From contig NZ_CP016540.2 of assembly GCF_001186155.3 (NCBI RefSeq), positions 3,016,001 through 3,080,000 on the forward strand: DNA of 64,000 nt, given 5' to 3'. This DNA is from Planococcus versutus (lineage in GTDB: Bacteria; Bacillota; Bacilli; Bacillales_A; Planococcaceae). Under the pieces are notes generated by a model. It had not been told where the DNA came from. It saw nothing but the letters and a program-made list of their open reading frames with translations, and made no database searches. This document shows positions 47,566 to 56,980 of this stretch, piece after piece. Position numbers and translations under genes: made by a program. Each line of letters begins with the position of its first letter. Positions within the stretch are counted from its first letter, which is position 1.

Positions 47566-47654
47566 GGTTATACATATAACAATATTTATCGATAATCTTT
47601 TATTCATTGCGAGCAAAAATATTAAGCTCGACTTTCAAAATCAGGGTACTGGAT

Positions 47655-49481
47655 TTACAAATTATTATCTACAAATTCTTTAAGTTCTAATACAAAATTA
47701 GATGAACCGTGATTTTGACGTCTATCGAAGTAATCATAGTACCATCCTGAGCATAACAAATGAATTTCATCCTTTGCTCTAGTTAGGCCAACGTAAAATA
47801 ATCTCCTTGACTCATTTGTCTTTTCTTCAGTAACATTCAGCCAAGGTATCCTTCCATGCTCCAAGCCAAACATAATGACATATTTAAACTCTAGCCCCTT
47901 AGAACTGTGTAACGTATATAAATTCAAATGACTTTTAGATCCAACTTGTCGGGATAAAGAAGAAACTTTAAAGTCCTTTAACTGTCCACTTTTTGCCGAT
48001 TCATTTAATTTCTTATATTCCTCTACTATACTTGGTTCTTCAGTGAAACAATCTAACAGCTCGGAAACAATATCATTATTAAACTCATCAAGCCAATCAC
48101 TTAGTTTAAGTTCAACATCTCTACTTTGAAATAAAAATTTAGATAAATTTAATTTTTTAGCATCTAGGTTTTCTTCAGAAATATTCGAGTTTGAAAAAAA
48201 TGAACTGAAAGTACCCTCAATTTTATAAAGTTGGGGATTTCCTTTTACCCATCCTCCTGAGCACCACATGGCACAATTTTCTATCCACATAGTTAGTTTA
48301 TTTTTATTGTAAGGAGCATTTCCATCCACTCTAATAAATTGCAAACCTTCTTTTGATACTTTCTCAGCAATTCGATCTCCGTCATTTTTATCTATGTATA
48401 ATACTCCAATATCTCCGAGTGTACTAGAAGGATTCGCAGCAAGAATTTTAGGGACTATGTCTTTGCAAATATAATCACATTGCGTCTCTATACCATTCCT
48501 AATATCATAAAACTTAATACTTCCTTCCCCATTCCTGCTTGAAACGAAGTCTCTTTCCTCTAATAACGAAGCAATCGATGCTTTAACAATATTCCCTTTT
48601 GATCTATAGTTCTTTTTTAGTTGTATTTTTAATACACCTGATTGATGAGCAAGGTCATTCAATAGTATAGGTTGAGCTCCTGTGAACCCATATATTGATT
48701 GATCAGGATCTCCAACTGCTAAAAGACGAATGTCGTTTTCTATACAGAGAACTCTTATTATTCTATCTAAAGATACTCCTAAATCTTGATATTCATCAAC
48801 TGCTATAACAGGAAACTTAGCTTTAAGTAACCCTTGAATCCATTGGTTTTCCTCAATCATCCAAAATCCATTTAAAACCATATCATCAAAATCAATTAAT
48901 CCTTGACGCCTTAACGAATTTTCGTAATTTAAAATCCATACTGCTATATCACTGTCATTAGTCTTCCATTCAGACGATTTCCTATCTATAAATGTTCTTC
49001 TATAAACGTTAAACGCTGTTGACCAGCTTGGAGTATACCGTTCATTTTTTCCGATAGTTAAGTTGTAAGTTTGAAACATTGTTTCTCTTACTTCTTTTGA
49101 AGTAGCAACTTTAATTTCTTTTGGCAGATTCGTATGTACTAAATGTTTGTATGGTTTAATGACATGATTTAAACAAAAAGAATGTACGGTATCAATAAAA
49201 ACTCTAGATGATTCATTGATTCCTAAATTGGAAAGCTTCTCTTTCAGTTCTCTTGCGCATTCCTTATTATAAGTTAAGCAAGCAACTCCTTGTGGTTCTT
49301 CAACATCTTCATTCAAAATCCTTGCTAACTTTAATGTAAGAATTTTAGACTTTCCACTACCAGGACCAGCAAGTACCACGCAATTCCCAGTAGAATCATA
49401 AACTTTTTGTTGTTCTTCATTATTTGCTAAATCTTTAGTCGCTCCTCTATAAAGCTCTTTATCAAACTCTAGCAATGACAT
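47655..49481 (-). CDS. gajB: Gabija GajB, UvrD/PcrA-like helicase
   Basis: The 608-residue superfamily 1 helicase has Walker A VLAGPGSGKS (residues 37-46), Walker B IAVDEYQDLG, motif III-like GDPDQSIYGFTGA, TLHSSKGLEF and the last motif FYVGLTRAKDEIHLL. With an OLD-family nuclease directly upstream it forms a Gabija anti-phage pair. It is longer than the ~500 residues of the characterised GajB. The ATG overlaps the gajA stop by 20 nt. Confidence 0.87.
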   Translation of the reverse strand: MSLLEFDKELYRGATKDLANNEEQQKVYDSTGNCVVLAGPGSGKSKILTLKLARILNEDVEEPQGVACLTYNKECARELKEKLSNLGINESSRVFIDTVHSFCLNHVIKPYKHLVHTNLPKEIKVATSKEVRETMFQTYNLTIGKNERYTPSWSTAFNVYRRTFIDRKSSEWKTNDSDIAVWILNYENSLRRQGLIDFDDMVLNGFWMIEENQWIQGLLKAKFPVIAVDEYQDLGVSLDRIIRVLCIENDIRLLAVGDPDQSIYGFTGAQPILLNDLAHQSGVLKIQLKKNYRSKGNIVKASIASLLEERDFVSSRNGEGSIKFYDIRNGIETQCDYICKDIVPKILAANPSSTLGDIGVLYIDKNDGDRIAEKVSKEGLQFIRVDGNAPYNKNKLTMWIENCAMWCSGGWVKGNPQLYKIEGTFSSFFSNSNISEENLDAKKLNLSKFLFQSRDVELKLSDWLDEFNNDIVSELLDCFTEEPSIVEEYKKLNESAKSGQLKDFKVSSLSRQVGSKSHLNLYTLHSSKGLEFKYVIMFGLEHGRIPWLNVTEEKTNESRRLFYVGLTRAKDEIHLLCSGWYYDYFDRRQNHGSSNFVLELKEFVDNNL

Positions 49482-51240
49482 AATCTAAAGCTCCCTTCAC
49501 ATATTCAGGAACAATCGAGTTATGTGTAAGATTAGTCGATAATCTCTGAGCAAATCTCCCTTTACCGATATTTTCTATGTCGGAAAGAAAACTTTTTTCA
49601 TCTCCTCCAATGCTACATGCAGATCTCCACCCTTGCGCTCTACTAATTGCTTTACTATTTGTTGTCAATTCAGTTAATGTTTCTGTAATTTCCTCAGACA
49701 TTGTATCAAATAGATCAATTTCTAAAGTGTGGCTATTTGTAAAAATACCAACTTCTTCTCCATAGGTAATTAAATCTTCAGTTTCTAAATCTTTATATTT
49801 ATCTCCATTATTTATAAAATTCAATAATTTTATTAAGCGGTTATGAATTAGAGGTAGCTCATCTCTTGGATCATAGTCGGTAAGAATTACAAAAGGAATG
49901 TCTAATCCTCCACTTCCTAAAAGCTTGATATATGGAAGAAAGTTGGTGCCAGATACCGAACATACAGTTATTCCATGTTTATCAAGGTCAATTCCATGCA
50001 ATTCTGATAGTGAAGGTAATAAAAATTCTTCTGCGTCACCTTCAACTAATACTACCCCTTTAGAAAAAAGAACTTCTCCTCTAGTGACATTAATGTAGCG
50101 CTCTAAATCTTTAACATCTTTATCCTCTAAAGATATTTTTGCAGTAGAGACTATTTTTGTGGATTTTTCTTCTCCATACGTTTCCTTTAATAAAACGATA
50201 GATTTCAATGGAGCAACACTTACAATATGGGGTGAGTGTGTTGTTAAAATAGTAGAAACGCTATGAATATGAGTCTGCTCTTGAGAGCCCTCAACTACCA
50301 ACTTATCGTGATTCAACAAATATTTATAAAGTAATCTTTGTAAATGAGGATGTAGATGTGCCTCCGGTTCTTCAATAGCTAAAAAAGTATGAGCACGTTC
50401 ATTTTCATCTACATATTGCTCTAAAGAGAGAAGCTTCAGCACTAAATACAGCAAATTGGAAGACCCTAAGCTGGCCTCATTAATTCCTCTATTTCCATCA
50501 TCAATGAACATTTTTATTGCACGGTAAAGTTTTGAAGCATCGGCAGGAGAAAAACCTAGACTGGTTTCTATCGTATGCCTATCTCCTACAATATCTTCTA
50601 ATTGATTGTTTATTCTTTTAGTTAATGACCCAATTTCGTCCAATTCTTTCAAAGAGTCTGTTGAACGAGTAATTTCTTTAGCAACGTCCTCTAGTTCTTG
50701 CTTATCTGTGGTTTCGATTGCTCTTTCTATCAAAGGCCTTAATGGAGATTTTCTCCAGTTTGATAGATCGCTCTCGGTGTCTCTTAATCCTGATAAAACT
50801 TCAAGAGGTAACCATTTCCTTTGTTCATAACTAAAAATATTCTCTGTTTTTGTTCCATAAACTTTAAAGTTATAAATTTTATTTCCGTCCTCATCTTCAG
50901 GGAAAAACTTATATGTTAAGCCTGCAGTTAATGGTGAAGATTCCACTAAAAAATCAGAAAGGACGGTTTTTAATTTATCGTCTTGTTCAAACTCAGTAAG
51001 TTCAATTTCTATTCTTATTTCTTGATCATCTAATGGTCGAGTTAGACCATCCCAAAAGTCTGAGATCTGCAATACACGACTTGTTTCAGATAAAGTTGGA
51101 TCTAAAACAAGTCTTAGTGCATGTATGAAGTTAGACTTCCCAATTTTATTTTCTCCGACAATAACCATTTGTTTGCCTAACTCAACTTCTGTTTCTTTAA
51201 AATTTCTAAAATTACTTATTTTCACTTTGCTGATATACAT
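49462..51240 (-). CDS. gajA: Gabija GajA, OLD-family ATPase-TOPRIM nuclease
   Basis: The 592-residue protein starts with an ABC-type ATPase half: Walker A VGENKIGKS at residues 28-36, and the late motif TFLAIEEPEAHLHP. A TOPRIM nuclease domain follows, with VVLVEGDAEEFLLP near residue 398 and VILTDYDPRDELP near residue 455. GajA nicks or cuts DNA when nucleotides are depleted in phage infection. The length fits GajA (about 580). It is the first gene of the pair. Confidence 0.88.
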   Translation of the reverse strand: MYISKVKISNFRNFKETEVELGKQMVIVGENKIGKSNFIHALRLVLDPTLSETSRVLQISDFWDGLTRPLDDQEIRIEIELTEFEQDDKLKTVLSDFLVESSPLTAGLTYKFFPEDEDGNKIYNFKVYGTKTENIFSYEQRKWLPLEVLSGLRDTESDLSNWRKSPLRPLIERAIETTDKQELEDVAKEITRSTDSLKELDEIGSLTKRINNQLEDIVGDRHTIETSLGFSPADASKLYRAIKMFIDDGNRGINEASLGSSNLLYLVLKLLSLEQYVDENERAHTFLAIEEPEAHLHPHLQRLLYKYLLNHDKLVVEGSQEQTHIHSVSTILTTHSPHIVSVAPLKSIVLLKETYGEEKSTKIVSTAKISLEDKDVKDLERYINVTRGEVLFSKGVVLVEGDAEEFLLPSLSELHGIDLDKHGITVCSVSGTNFLPYIKLLGSGGLDIPFVILTDYDPRDELPLIHNRLIKLLNFINNGDKYKDLETEDLITYGEEVGIFTNSHTLEIDLFDTMSEEITETLTELTTNSKAISRAQGWRSACSIGGDEKSFLSDIENIGKGRFAQRLSTNLTHNSIVPEYVKGALDYVIARV

Positions 51241-51415
51241 AAATTAAGTCCCTCCTAATTTTTTCAATATTACTAAATTTCTTATATTAAGTATATCGGG
51301 CATGAAACGGTATATCTATAATAGATGTAATTTATTTCCGAAATATTCAAACTTATAAAGTCAATGAATTTTAGTATGTAGTTCTTTAGAAGATGTTACT
51401 ATATTAGTGTCTAAG
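51241..51415. other. Upstream region of the Gabija pair
   Basis: AT-rich spacer with no gene. No promoter could be placed with confidence. It ends in a class B repeat. Confidence 0.35.
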
Positions 51416-51498
51416 CGTTCATAAAAGTACACTTTCACGGACAAAAAAAGAAGCTCTGTCTTGAGCTTCTTTCTTCCGATAATCCTGAATATGTAAAT
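51416..51498. repeat. Class B element, full copy
   Basis: The left module CGTTCATAAAAGTACAC is followed by an A7 run, a hairpin AAGAAGCTC against GAGCTTCTT with a T-rich end, then CTTCCGATAA and ATATGTAAA. It could terminate transcription of the anti-sigma gene. Confidence 0.8.
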
Positions 51499-51597
51499 TA
51501 GGATTCACCCAAAAGTTCTTTTGATTTCTACCAAATTCTTTACGCTTTTCTTTTATGAGTTATAGGAATGACACTACTAGTCGATACGAATTAATCG

Positions 51598-52338
51598 TTA
51601 TTTATTCAATACTCCTGTATGAACGGTTTTGGGTAAAGCATTCTCAATCGTTTGAAAAATAGTAGAAAAAGCATCTTGGTTATCTTTTTTACTTGATTCA
51701 TAGGTCCACGTCATTTCTTCATCTTCGATAGTTAGAAGATATCCGGTAGCGTAATAGTCATGATAAGGGATTTCTCTCGCTTCATCATATTCCAAATTTT
51801 CATCAATGAATGGATAAGCGCCTTTATTGGAATCTATAAAGAAGAAAGGAATATTGGAATCTGTAAAAATATGGGTATACCTTTTTTCCGCAGCAACAGA
51901 TAAACTTTCATTCATTATAAAAACAGCATCAAAATTCCTAATCTTTTTTACTGTGAATTCTTCAAAGTTAATTTCTTGGAATGTTATCTGTTTCTCTTCT
52001 ACTTCGGGTGCATCTCCTAGGGCGGCAATTACTAATTCTTTTCCTTTATACAACGTTTCATTCTGATTTTGTTGATTGATTCCGATACTGTCTTTAACTG
52101 TCTCGCTTCCTGTGAAGATATTAGAGTTATTGTCTTCTACAAAAGTATAACTTAACAAAATAAGCAGGCTGGCTGCGGCTACCAATACTGTTAAATACAC
52201 AGGATTAGCTTTTACAAATCTTTTTTTCTGTTGGTTGATTTTAAACCGAAGCTGTTCGCCTTCCCTATGTGAAAACTGAATATTTTTTTCAAGAAAATTA
52301 TTTACTTCTTTCTTTAGTTCATTCTCAAAGCGACTCAT
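51598..52338 (-). CDS. Predicted membrane anti-sigma factor
   Basis: A 246-residue protein with an N-terminal cytoplasmic segment of ~45 residues, one membrane helix (about residues 46-66) and an external domain of ~180 residues. It is encoded directly after an ECF sigma factor with a 14-nt overlap, the usual place for an anti-sigma. No zinc-finger anti-sigma motif was seen, so the assignment rests on topology and context. Confidence 0.65.
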   Translation of the reverse strand: MSRFENELKKEVNNFLEKNIQFSHREGEQLRFKINQQKKRFVKANPVYLTVLVAAASLLILLSYTFVEDNNSNIFTGSETVKDSIGINQQNQNETLYKGKELVIAALGDAPEVEEKQITFQEINFEEFTVKKIRNFDAVFIMNESLSVAAEKRYTHIFTDSNIPFFFIDSNKGAYPFIDENLEYDEAREIPYHDYYATGYLLTIEDEEMTWTYESSKKDNQDAFSTIFQTIENALPKTVHTGVLNK

Positions 52339-52903
52339 CGAAGGCTCCTCCTTCCAAACTTTTCAACAGCTCTGCTTTACCACGCAGTAGTCGGGATTTT
52401 ACTGTATTGTGGTTTATTTGAAGTATGTCACTAATTTCTAACATCGTCATTTCGTTGAAGTAATATAAGATGAGAACCTCTTTAAACTTGTGAGGTAGCA
52501 AAGAAATCTCTGCTAAAATTTCTTTTGAATTCTGGCTGTGAAAAAACTGTTCCTCTGTTGAAGATTCTTTCTTCATCAATTTGTTCAAGGGCTTATAAAT
52601 CAAGTTCTTTATACTCCAGCGTCTCTGATGGTCTTTGCATTTATTGATGGTGATTCGAGTCAGCCATGTTTTGTAGTTGGATTCGTTTCGAAATTTAGAC
52701 AAGTTCTGAAAGCAACTGATATAAACTTCTTGTACAATATCCTCACACTCGGAATGGTCATTTATGTATAAAAATGCGATTCTTTTCAGGTCGTTAGCAT
52801 ATTCTTGAATGAGCTGATTTACTAGTAAATCAGCGTCGTCACTAAAAATCGGATCTGACTCTTTAATAAATGAAACTTTTGATTTCTCCATCTCTGTGTT
52901 CAA
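52325..52903 (-). CDS. ECF-type RNA polymerase sigma factor
   Basis: The 192-residue protein has region 2 (YANDLKRIAFLYINDHSECEDIVQEVYISCFQNL, then YKTWLTRITINKCKDHQRRW) and region 4 (FNEMTMLEISDILQINHNTVKSRLLRGKAEL). It directs transcription in response to a signal passed through the membrane partner. The start is either the TTG at 52903, close behind GGAGGGAG, or an ATG 12 nt later. Target genes are unknown. Confidence 0.88.
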   Translation of the reverse strand: MNTEMEKSKVSFIKESDPIFSDDADLLVNQLIQEYANDLKRIAFLYINDHSECEDIVQEVYISCFQNLSKFRNESNYKTWLTRITINKCKDHQRRWSIKNLIYKPLNKLMKKESSTEEQFFHSQNSKEILAEISLLPHKFKEVLILYYFNEMTMLEISDILQINHNTVKSRLLRGKAELLKSLEGGAFDESL

Positions 52904-53090
52904 CTCCCTCCATATATTAGACGGACCTGGCCGTTATTTTGACCCTTAAATTTTAATGTTTTATTTTTTGATTTAAATTCCATCTCATTTATCAGTGTAT
53001 ATGTAAGTCTACTTGAAATAATTTGTCCTTTTAGATTCCGCAAATAACTGTAAACTTCATATAAGAGTAAACTTATTTCTAAAGAATAAA

Positions 53091-53146
53091 AATAAGAAGC
53101 TGAATAGACAGCTTCTCTTCATCCGATAAGTTATGATATGTAAACC
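53091..53146. repeat. Class B element, hairpin and right module
   Basis: A hairpin AGAAGCTG against CAGCTTCT is followed by ATCCGATAA and GATATGTAAAC. The left module is degenerate in the preceding 50 nt. Confidence 0.65.
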
Positions 53147-53261
53147 TCATTTATTATAAATGAGATCTTTCGAAGCTTGGAAAGCAATTCTTAATATAAT
53201 AATGATTACGCAGTCAGTTTTTTCTGCTAAGCCGTTTCAATGCTCGTCAAGAAAATACATA

Positions 53262-53294
53262 AATGCCTTTCCACTAATAATCGGAAGGCATTTC
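53262..53294. terminator. Terminator-like hairpin
   Basis: AAATGCCTTTCC pairs with GGAAGGCATTT around a 10-nt loop. It lies downstream of the DUF4181 paralogue on the minus strand, though 165 nt away. Confidence 0.65.
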
Positions 53295-53459
53295 TCTATT
53301 ATTCAGTTTTGTTCCAGTCCTTTAATACCAAGGTAATAATGAAAAGGCTGTAAATAAGCAAAAATCATGAATTTTGCCGGTTCCGGACAGCATCGCTAAC
53401 TAAGCGGAGAATTCGACTACCAAATGCTTCAGCTTGCCATCCGGTTTGCGCTTCCCTTG

Positions 53460-54095
53460 TCACTCCACCGTCACTTCCGCAGCAAGAGAATAGGAAAAGT
53501 CAACGGGCAGATCGAACGGCATCACACGCACCAAATCTCCCTCCTTCAATTCTTCATACGCCTCCACTTTTCCCTTGAAAACCGTGGCATCCGTCAAATG
53601 CACTTCCTGGACAGACGAATCGCCCCAAAAGCCAGTTGCCACCATTTCCACAGTAAAACTTGCTTCCGTTTTTTCAGTCACGACACCCTCAATGATTCCT
53701 AAAAAGAATGAACTTGACTGGATCAGCAAGGCAACCGCAACGAGCCAGACAAACATTTCGCTCAACATGAAAAGGGATTGCTTCGGGTGCTTGGAAGCTG
53801 TCCACTCAAAGTACGCCTCCACTGTATAAGTTAGTATGATAAATACAATGACATAGACGAGCATATAAACAATTGAATTCTCTTCGGCAATGACATAAAA
53901 TAACGTTGCCACCCCTGCAATCAACAGAATCCCCCGCACAAACCAGTCTACTTTCAAGTGAGTTGCATTCACATAATTATTCGAAAAGAACTTCTTCTTC
54001 CGCGGCTCGACCTTCAGCCACTTCTTGAGAACGAATTTGATGATGGCGTTCACTGCGTACACGATGAATAGGAACAGTAATAGCTTAAACCACAT
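53460..54095 (-). CDS. DUF4181 membrane protein with added C-terminal domain
   Basis: The first ~125 residues match the DUF4181 protein at 19025-19435 (KKFFSNNYVNATHLKVDWFVRGI, EAYFEWTASKHPKQSLFMLSEMFVW). An extra ~85-residue beta-rich domain follows (TEASFTVEMVATGFWGDSS, YEELKEGDLVRVMPFDLPVDFS), possibly an OB-like NfeD-type fold. The ATG at 54095 is chosen because GGAGGGAGG lies 7 nt upstream. Its G+C content looks higher than the neighbours. Confidence 0.78.
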   Translation of the reverse strand: MWFKLLLFLFIVYAVNAIIKFVLKKWLKVEPRKKKFFSNNYVNATHLKVDWFVRGILLIAGVATLFYVIAEENSIVYMLVYVIVFIILTYTVEAYFEWTASKHPKQSLFMLSEMFVWLVAVALLIQSSSFFLGIIEGVVTEKTEASFTVEMVATGFWGDSSVQEVHLTDATVFKGKVEAYEELKEGDLVRVMPFDLPVDFSYSLAAEVTVE

Positions 54096-54368
54096 ATTGC
54101 GGCCTCCCTCCACTTACTTTTGCTGAATAATCGAAAGAACTCCTTATGTTGAAAATAGAATGGGAGAACTTCCTTGTTTTTTACTGGATAGAAACAGGAA
54201 AACACCTCCACTACCTATAATATTATTTTACCATTTGCGGAGTATTCGGAATATTATTTTTGTGATTTTTCATCATATTTAGTTCTCTCTTCAAACGGTT
54301 GTAAAAATATCAGTTCATTTTAATATCCGCTACTTAAAAAACTTGCAACAAACCTCCAGAGAATATGA

Positions 54369-54458
54369 CCGTGCGTAAAAGTACACTTCTCCAAGCAACA
54401 AGGGAAGAAACCTTAATCGGGTTCCTTCTCTTCTGCTGACTTTACGATATGTAAAATT
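54369..54458. repeat. Class B element, diverged copy
   Basis: The left module GCGTAAAAGTACACTT is followed by a hairpin GAAGAAACC against GGGTTCCTTC and a right end ACGATATGTAAAATT in which the CCGATAA part has decayed. Confidence 0.65.
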
Positions 54459-54575
54459 AGATTCTTTCAAAAACACGATTTTATAACCATACAGAATAGA
54501 CTTTTGAATGTATCATTTTTTCTAGCAACCCCATTCTTATCTCTCGCTCTTCGAAGATTACCGAAATAAAGGTTT

Positions 54576-54609
54576 TGAATGTAAATTAATTACACTTATG
54601 TTACATTCA
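54576..54609. repeat. Class A palindrome, copy 2
   Basis: TGAATGTAAATTAA and TTATGTTACATTCA arms. It opens the array of small genes. Confidence 0.88.
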
Positions 54610-54735
54610 AAATGAGTAGAAAAATCCCTTTGAAGATTAATTTTTTAGAAGAATCGGAACTTTACTGGAAATAAATAGGTATAATAAAGTGCACTATTAT
54701 TTCTTTAGCGTATGTATGAAAGGTGGAGAAACCAA

Positions 54736-54903
54736 TTGTTCATTTATTTTCTAATAACGTTCGTTGTCATCTTTTTAGTTATTTTAATCATTAATTTTAT
54801 AGTGAATAAACTTTTAAGAATAACGACCAAGACTCATTGGGTTATGTCTATCGTTGCAAGTTTCGTCTTCACCTTAATTTTCATAGCAATACTTGGCTTA
54901 TAA
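54736..54903 (+). CDS. Small two-helix membrane protein
   Basis: 55 residues with two hydrophobic helices joined by a short basic loop (RITTKTHW). The TTG at 54736 is chosen because AGGTGG lies 9 nt upstream; an earlier ATG at 54712 lacks a site. It resembles small immunity or toxin-like membrane peptides in general form, but no family was recognised. A class A copy follows 32 nt after the stop. Confidence 0.55.
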   Translation: MFIYFLITFVVIFLVILIINFIVNKLLRITTKTHWVMSIVASFVFTLIFIAILGL

Positions 54904-54935
54904 ACTAAAAATTCAAAGGTTATAAACATTGAAAC

Positions 54936-54969
54936 TGAATGTAACTTACTTAGAGTTATGTTACATTCA
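54936..54969. repeat. Class A palindrome, copy 3
   Basis: Placed 32 nt after the stop of the small membrane protein gene. Arms TGAATGTAACTTA and TATGTTACATTCA. Confidence 0.88.
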
Positions 54970-55074
54970 AATATAATAAAAAAGAACCCGTAGGCTTCTA
55001 GTTATCTTTCACGCAGGAATATTTCCTTTTATGTTATTTTAAAGTAATAACTTGATTATATAAATAAGGGGGAA

Positions 55075-55311
55075 GTGAAAATGAAAAAATTTGATTGTAA
55101 AAATGGTTGGTTTATAGAGATGCACCCGGAAAGTGAAATATATCTTAATTCGAATAAGGTTGCAGTTGTTGATTACGAGAATGCTTTGATTGCAGTTATT
55201 CAGTTTGAAGACGATAAGATTGATTTTCTTCATACAAATTATAATTTAAATCCTAAATTATTAATAAACGAAAAAACAATTGTTTTCCCTGATATGCCAG
55301 AAGATGAATAA
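55075..55311 (+). CDS. Small uncharacterised acidic protein
   Basis: 78 residues, mixed alpha/beta by pattern (WFIEMHPESEIYLNSNKVAVVDYENALIAVIQFEDD), acidic end PDMPEDE. No membrane segment and no known family. GGGGGAA precedes a GTG at 55075 and an ATG two codons later; either may start it. A strong terminator and a class A copy follow. Confidence 0.6.
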   Translation: MKMKKFDCKNGWFIEMHPESEIYLNSNKVAVVDYENALIAVIQFEDDKIDFLHTNYNLNPKLLINEKTIVFPDMPEDE

Positions 55312-55388
55312 TCAATTAACACATATGTGTGCTTAATTTAATTGCGGATAGTAAATTATTTTATAACGTTTTTATGAGAATCACGGTA

Positions 55389-55428
55389 AAGGCCAAGTGA
55401 GGGATGAATTCCCTTGCTTGGCCTTTTT
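55389..55428. terminator. Terminator abutting a class A palindrome
   Basis: GGCCAAGTGAGGG pairs with CCCTTGCTTGGCC and is followed by TTTTT, which directly joins the first base of class A copy 4. Termination is thus provided separately from the palindrome. Confidence 0.88.
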
Positions 55429-55461
55429 GAATGTAACTTAATTGCTATTAAGTTACATTCA
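55428..55461. repeat. Class A palindrome, copy 4 (contains a stop codon of a gene)
   Basis: TGAATGTAACTTAA and TTAAGTTACATTCA arms around a 6-nt centre. The right arm, read on the minus strand, encodes NVT and the TAA stop of the HEAT-like gene. It also serves as the 3' boundary of the convergent plus-strand gene. Confidence 0.92.
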
Positions 55462-55948
55462 AATCAAACAAAAGATCTAATACGTCTGTATGTAATTCTT
55501 GTTGTCTTTCAATTTCGTTCAGTTGTTCTTTTACCTTTTGAAGAGATGTTAACAAGGTATCGGCAGGCACTTTTCCATCCATGGATTCTAGAAGTTGATA
55601 CGCCATCGCTTGTACTTCAAAGTTTCCAGTTAAAAAATGATGAACAATGGTCTCTAAATGTCCAGTGCAATCGAAGGGTTCCAAAGCGTAAAACAAAGTC
55701 CCTTTATTTCCGAGTGTCTTGGGATCATTAATCAAGTCAAACAGAGGAGAGATCGCTTTTTCATTCCCGATATCCCGCAAAGCAATAGCAAGTGCATTTC
55801 TTATCCCTGAATTTTCGGTTAAGGTAATGTGTTTTATCAATACGGGGACTGCCTCGTCGTATTGATCAGAGGAAATTTCATTTATTAATCTTTCTACATC
55901 ATCCACATCATTTTTCTCAAGTGCATTTTCGAGCAGATTGATGTTCAT
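55448..55948 (-). CDS. HEAT-like repeat protein, possible immunity protein
   Basis: 166 residues, all helical, with HEAT-type units such as AVPVLIKHITLTENSGIRNALAIALRDIGNEKAISPLFDLIND. Such proteins occur among immunity proteins of polymorphic toxins, but also elsewhere. The last four codons, NVT and TAA, lie within the palindrome. The ATG has GGAGAGAAGG upstream. Confidence 0.68.
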   Translation of the reverse strand: MNINLLENALEKNDVDDVERLINEISSDQYDEAVPVLIKHITLTENSGIRNALAIALRDIGNEKAISPLFDLINDPKTLGNKGTLFYALEPFDCTGHLETIVHHFLTGNFEVQAMAYQLLESMDGKVPADTLLTSLQKVKEQLNEIERQQELHTDVLDLLFDLNVT

Positions 55949-55992
55949 CCTTCTCTCCTCCCTCTCTTTCTAAAAGTGTCTTTAAGCAAATT

Positions 55993-56026
55993 TGAATGTA
56001 ACTTAATTCACAATAAGTTACATTCA
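55993..56026. repeat. Class A palindrome, copy 5
   Basis: Lies 3 nt beyond the stop codon of the next minus-strand gene. Arms TGAATGTAACTTAA and TAAGTTACATTCA. Confidence 0.9.
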
Positions 56027-56029
56027 ACT

Positions 56030-56407
56030 TCAACTTCTGACTATTGCGATTGATTTGCAGGTAATCTGACAATCCATCATGGGAATCACCATTTGAACCT
56101 GATAAAGATGAACACCCTCCACTTCAATTCCTGTGATTGATATGGCCTGAAAAAAGAAAGCTGACTCGATAGGGGATTGGGGAACGTATCCTCCTGCCCC
56201 TTCTAACCAAGTATTAAAGCTCGCTGAAAAACATTCTTTGAACAAAACGGTATATTCCTTTTCCTCTACTTCATTATCCCTTGAGCCCATATATTTCATC
56301 GTTACTAAGTGTTTGCTTTGATCATAGTTTAATTCCTTTAATTCTGAATCTATACAATTTGTATTCCCTAATCTCATTTCAACTTCTTGCCCACTTAGTC
56401 GCACCAT
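56030..56407 (-). CDS. Uncharacterised protein, possible immunity protein
   Basis: 125 residues, beta-rich by pattern (KHLVTMKYMG, EKEYTVLFKECFSASFNTWLEGAGGY, YQVQMVIPMMDCQITCKSIAIV). No membrane segment or known family was recognised. AGTGGAGGTTATAA precedes the start. It is placed between class A copies 5 and 6. Confidence 0.6.
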   Translation of the reverse strand: MVRLSGQEVEMRLGNTNCIDSELKELNYDQSKHLVTMKYMGSRDNEVEEKEYTVLFKECFSASFNTWLEGAGGYVPQSPIESAFFFQAISITGIEVEGVHLYQVQMVIPMMDCQITCKSIAIVRS

Positions 56408-56459
56408 TTATAACCTCCACTTCCAAACCTCAAATGCTCAATGCTTTAAAACTTCAATT

Positions 56460-56493
56460 TGAATGTAACTTAACTGCACTTTTGTTACATTTA
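56460..56493. repeat. Class A palindrome, copy 6
   Basis: TGAATGTAACTTAA on the left and TTGTTACATTTA on the right. It nearly matches copy 1 at 42883, including the centre CTGCACTTTTG. Confidence 0.88.
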
Positions 56494-56540
56494 ATAGATT
56501 AGAAATTCCGTCATTACTGACTCGATTAGTATGGCTCAAA

Positions 56541-56906
56541 TTATAAGCAGTTTAAGCAACGAAGTCGGTCATCTTGGATTGTCCAACCATACTCCCTAAA
56601 GTTCAAATTGGAATGGCAAAAACTACAAACATCTGGCCAGCCTGTCCTTCTCCACTCCGCTAGGACTTCTAGGTCCATTGCATGACAAAATGCCGCCCAT
56701 TCAAAATTATCCATCCCCAGTAAAAAATTTAGCTCGCCATCTAATTCTCCATCATGAAACTTACCCACTACCGTATTTATAAGCTCGTAAGCTTGATCTC
56801 CCGTAATGTCTTTTGTTATGATTTCTGCCAAAATGTCTCTCAATTTTTCCTCCTTCTGTTGTATTGGATTTTCTGTTTCACTGGATTCAAACAACCGTTT
56901 TTGCAA
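56541..56906 (-). CDS. Uncharacterised protein with C-terminal zinc-ribbon cysteines
   Basis: 121 residues: a helical part (LRDILAEIITKDITGDQAYELINTVVGKF, FEWAAFCHAMDLEVLAEWRRTGWP) and a C-terminal CSFCHSN ... CLNCL quartet that would bind zinc. The family was not recognised. The TTG start at 56906 has no good ribosome binding site, so the N-terminus is uncertain. Confidence 0.58.
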   Translation of the reverse strand: MQKRLFESSETENPIQQKEEKLRDILAEIITKDITGDQAYELINTVVGKFHDGELDGELNFLLGMDNFEWAAFCHAMDLEVLAEWRRTGWPDVCSFCHSNLNFREYGWTIQDDRLRCLNCL

Positions 56907-56980
56907 TGAATCATGTTTTACACCGTTCTTAAACTATACTCAGTAGCAAATGAGAAAGCCAGATTGGGTTGGAAGTATAT

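Larger units (their letters stand above)
52904..53459. other. Intergenic region with class B repeat and terminator
   Basis: No coding frame is convincing. It contains a class B copy (right end at 53146) and a terminator at 53262-53294. The stretch 53300-53450 shows nothing recognisable. Confidence 0.4.
54096..54735. other. Intergenic region with class B and class A repeats
   Basis: Apart from the repeats at 54369-54458 and 54576-54609 no feature was recognised. It marks the left border of the palindrome-punctuated gene array. Confidence 0.4.
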
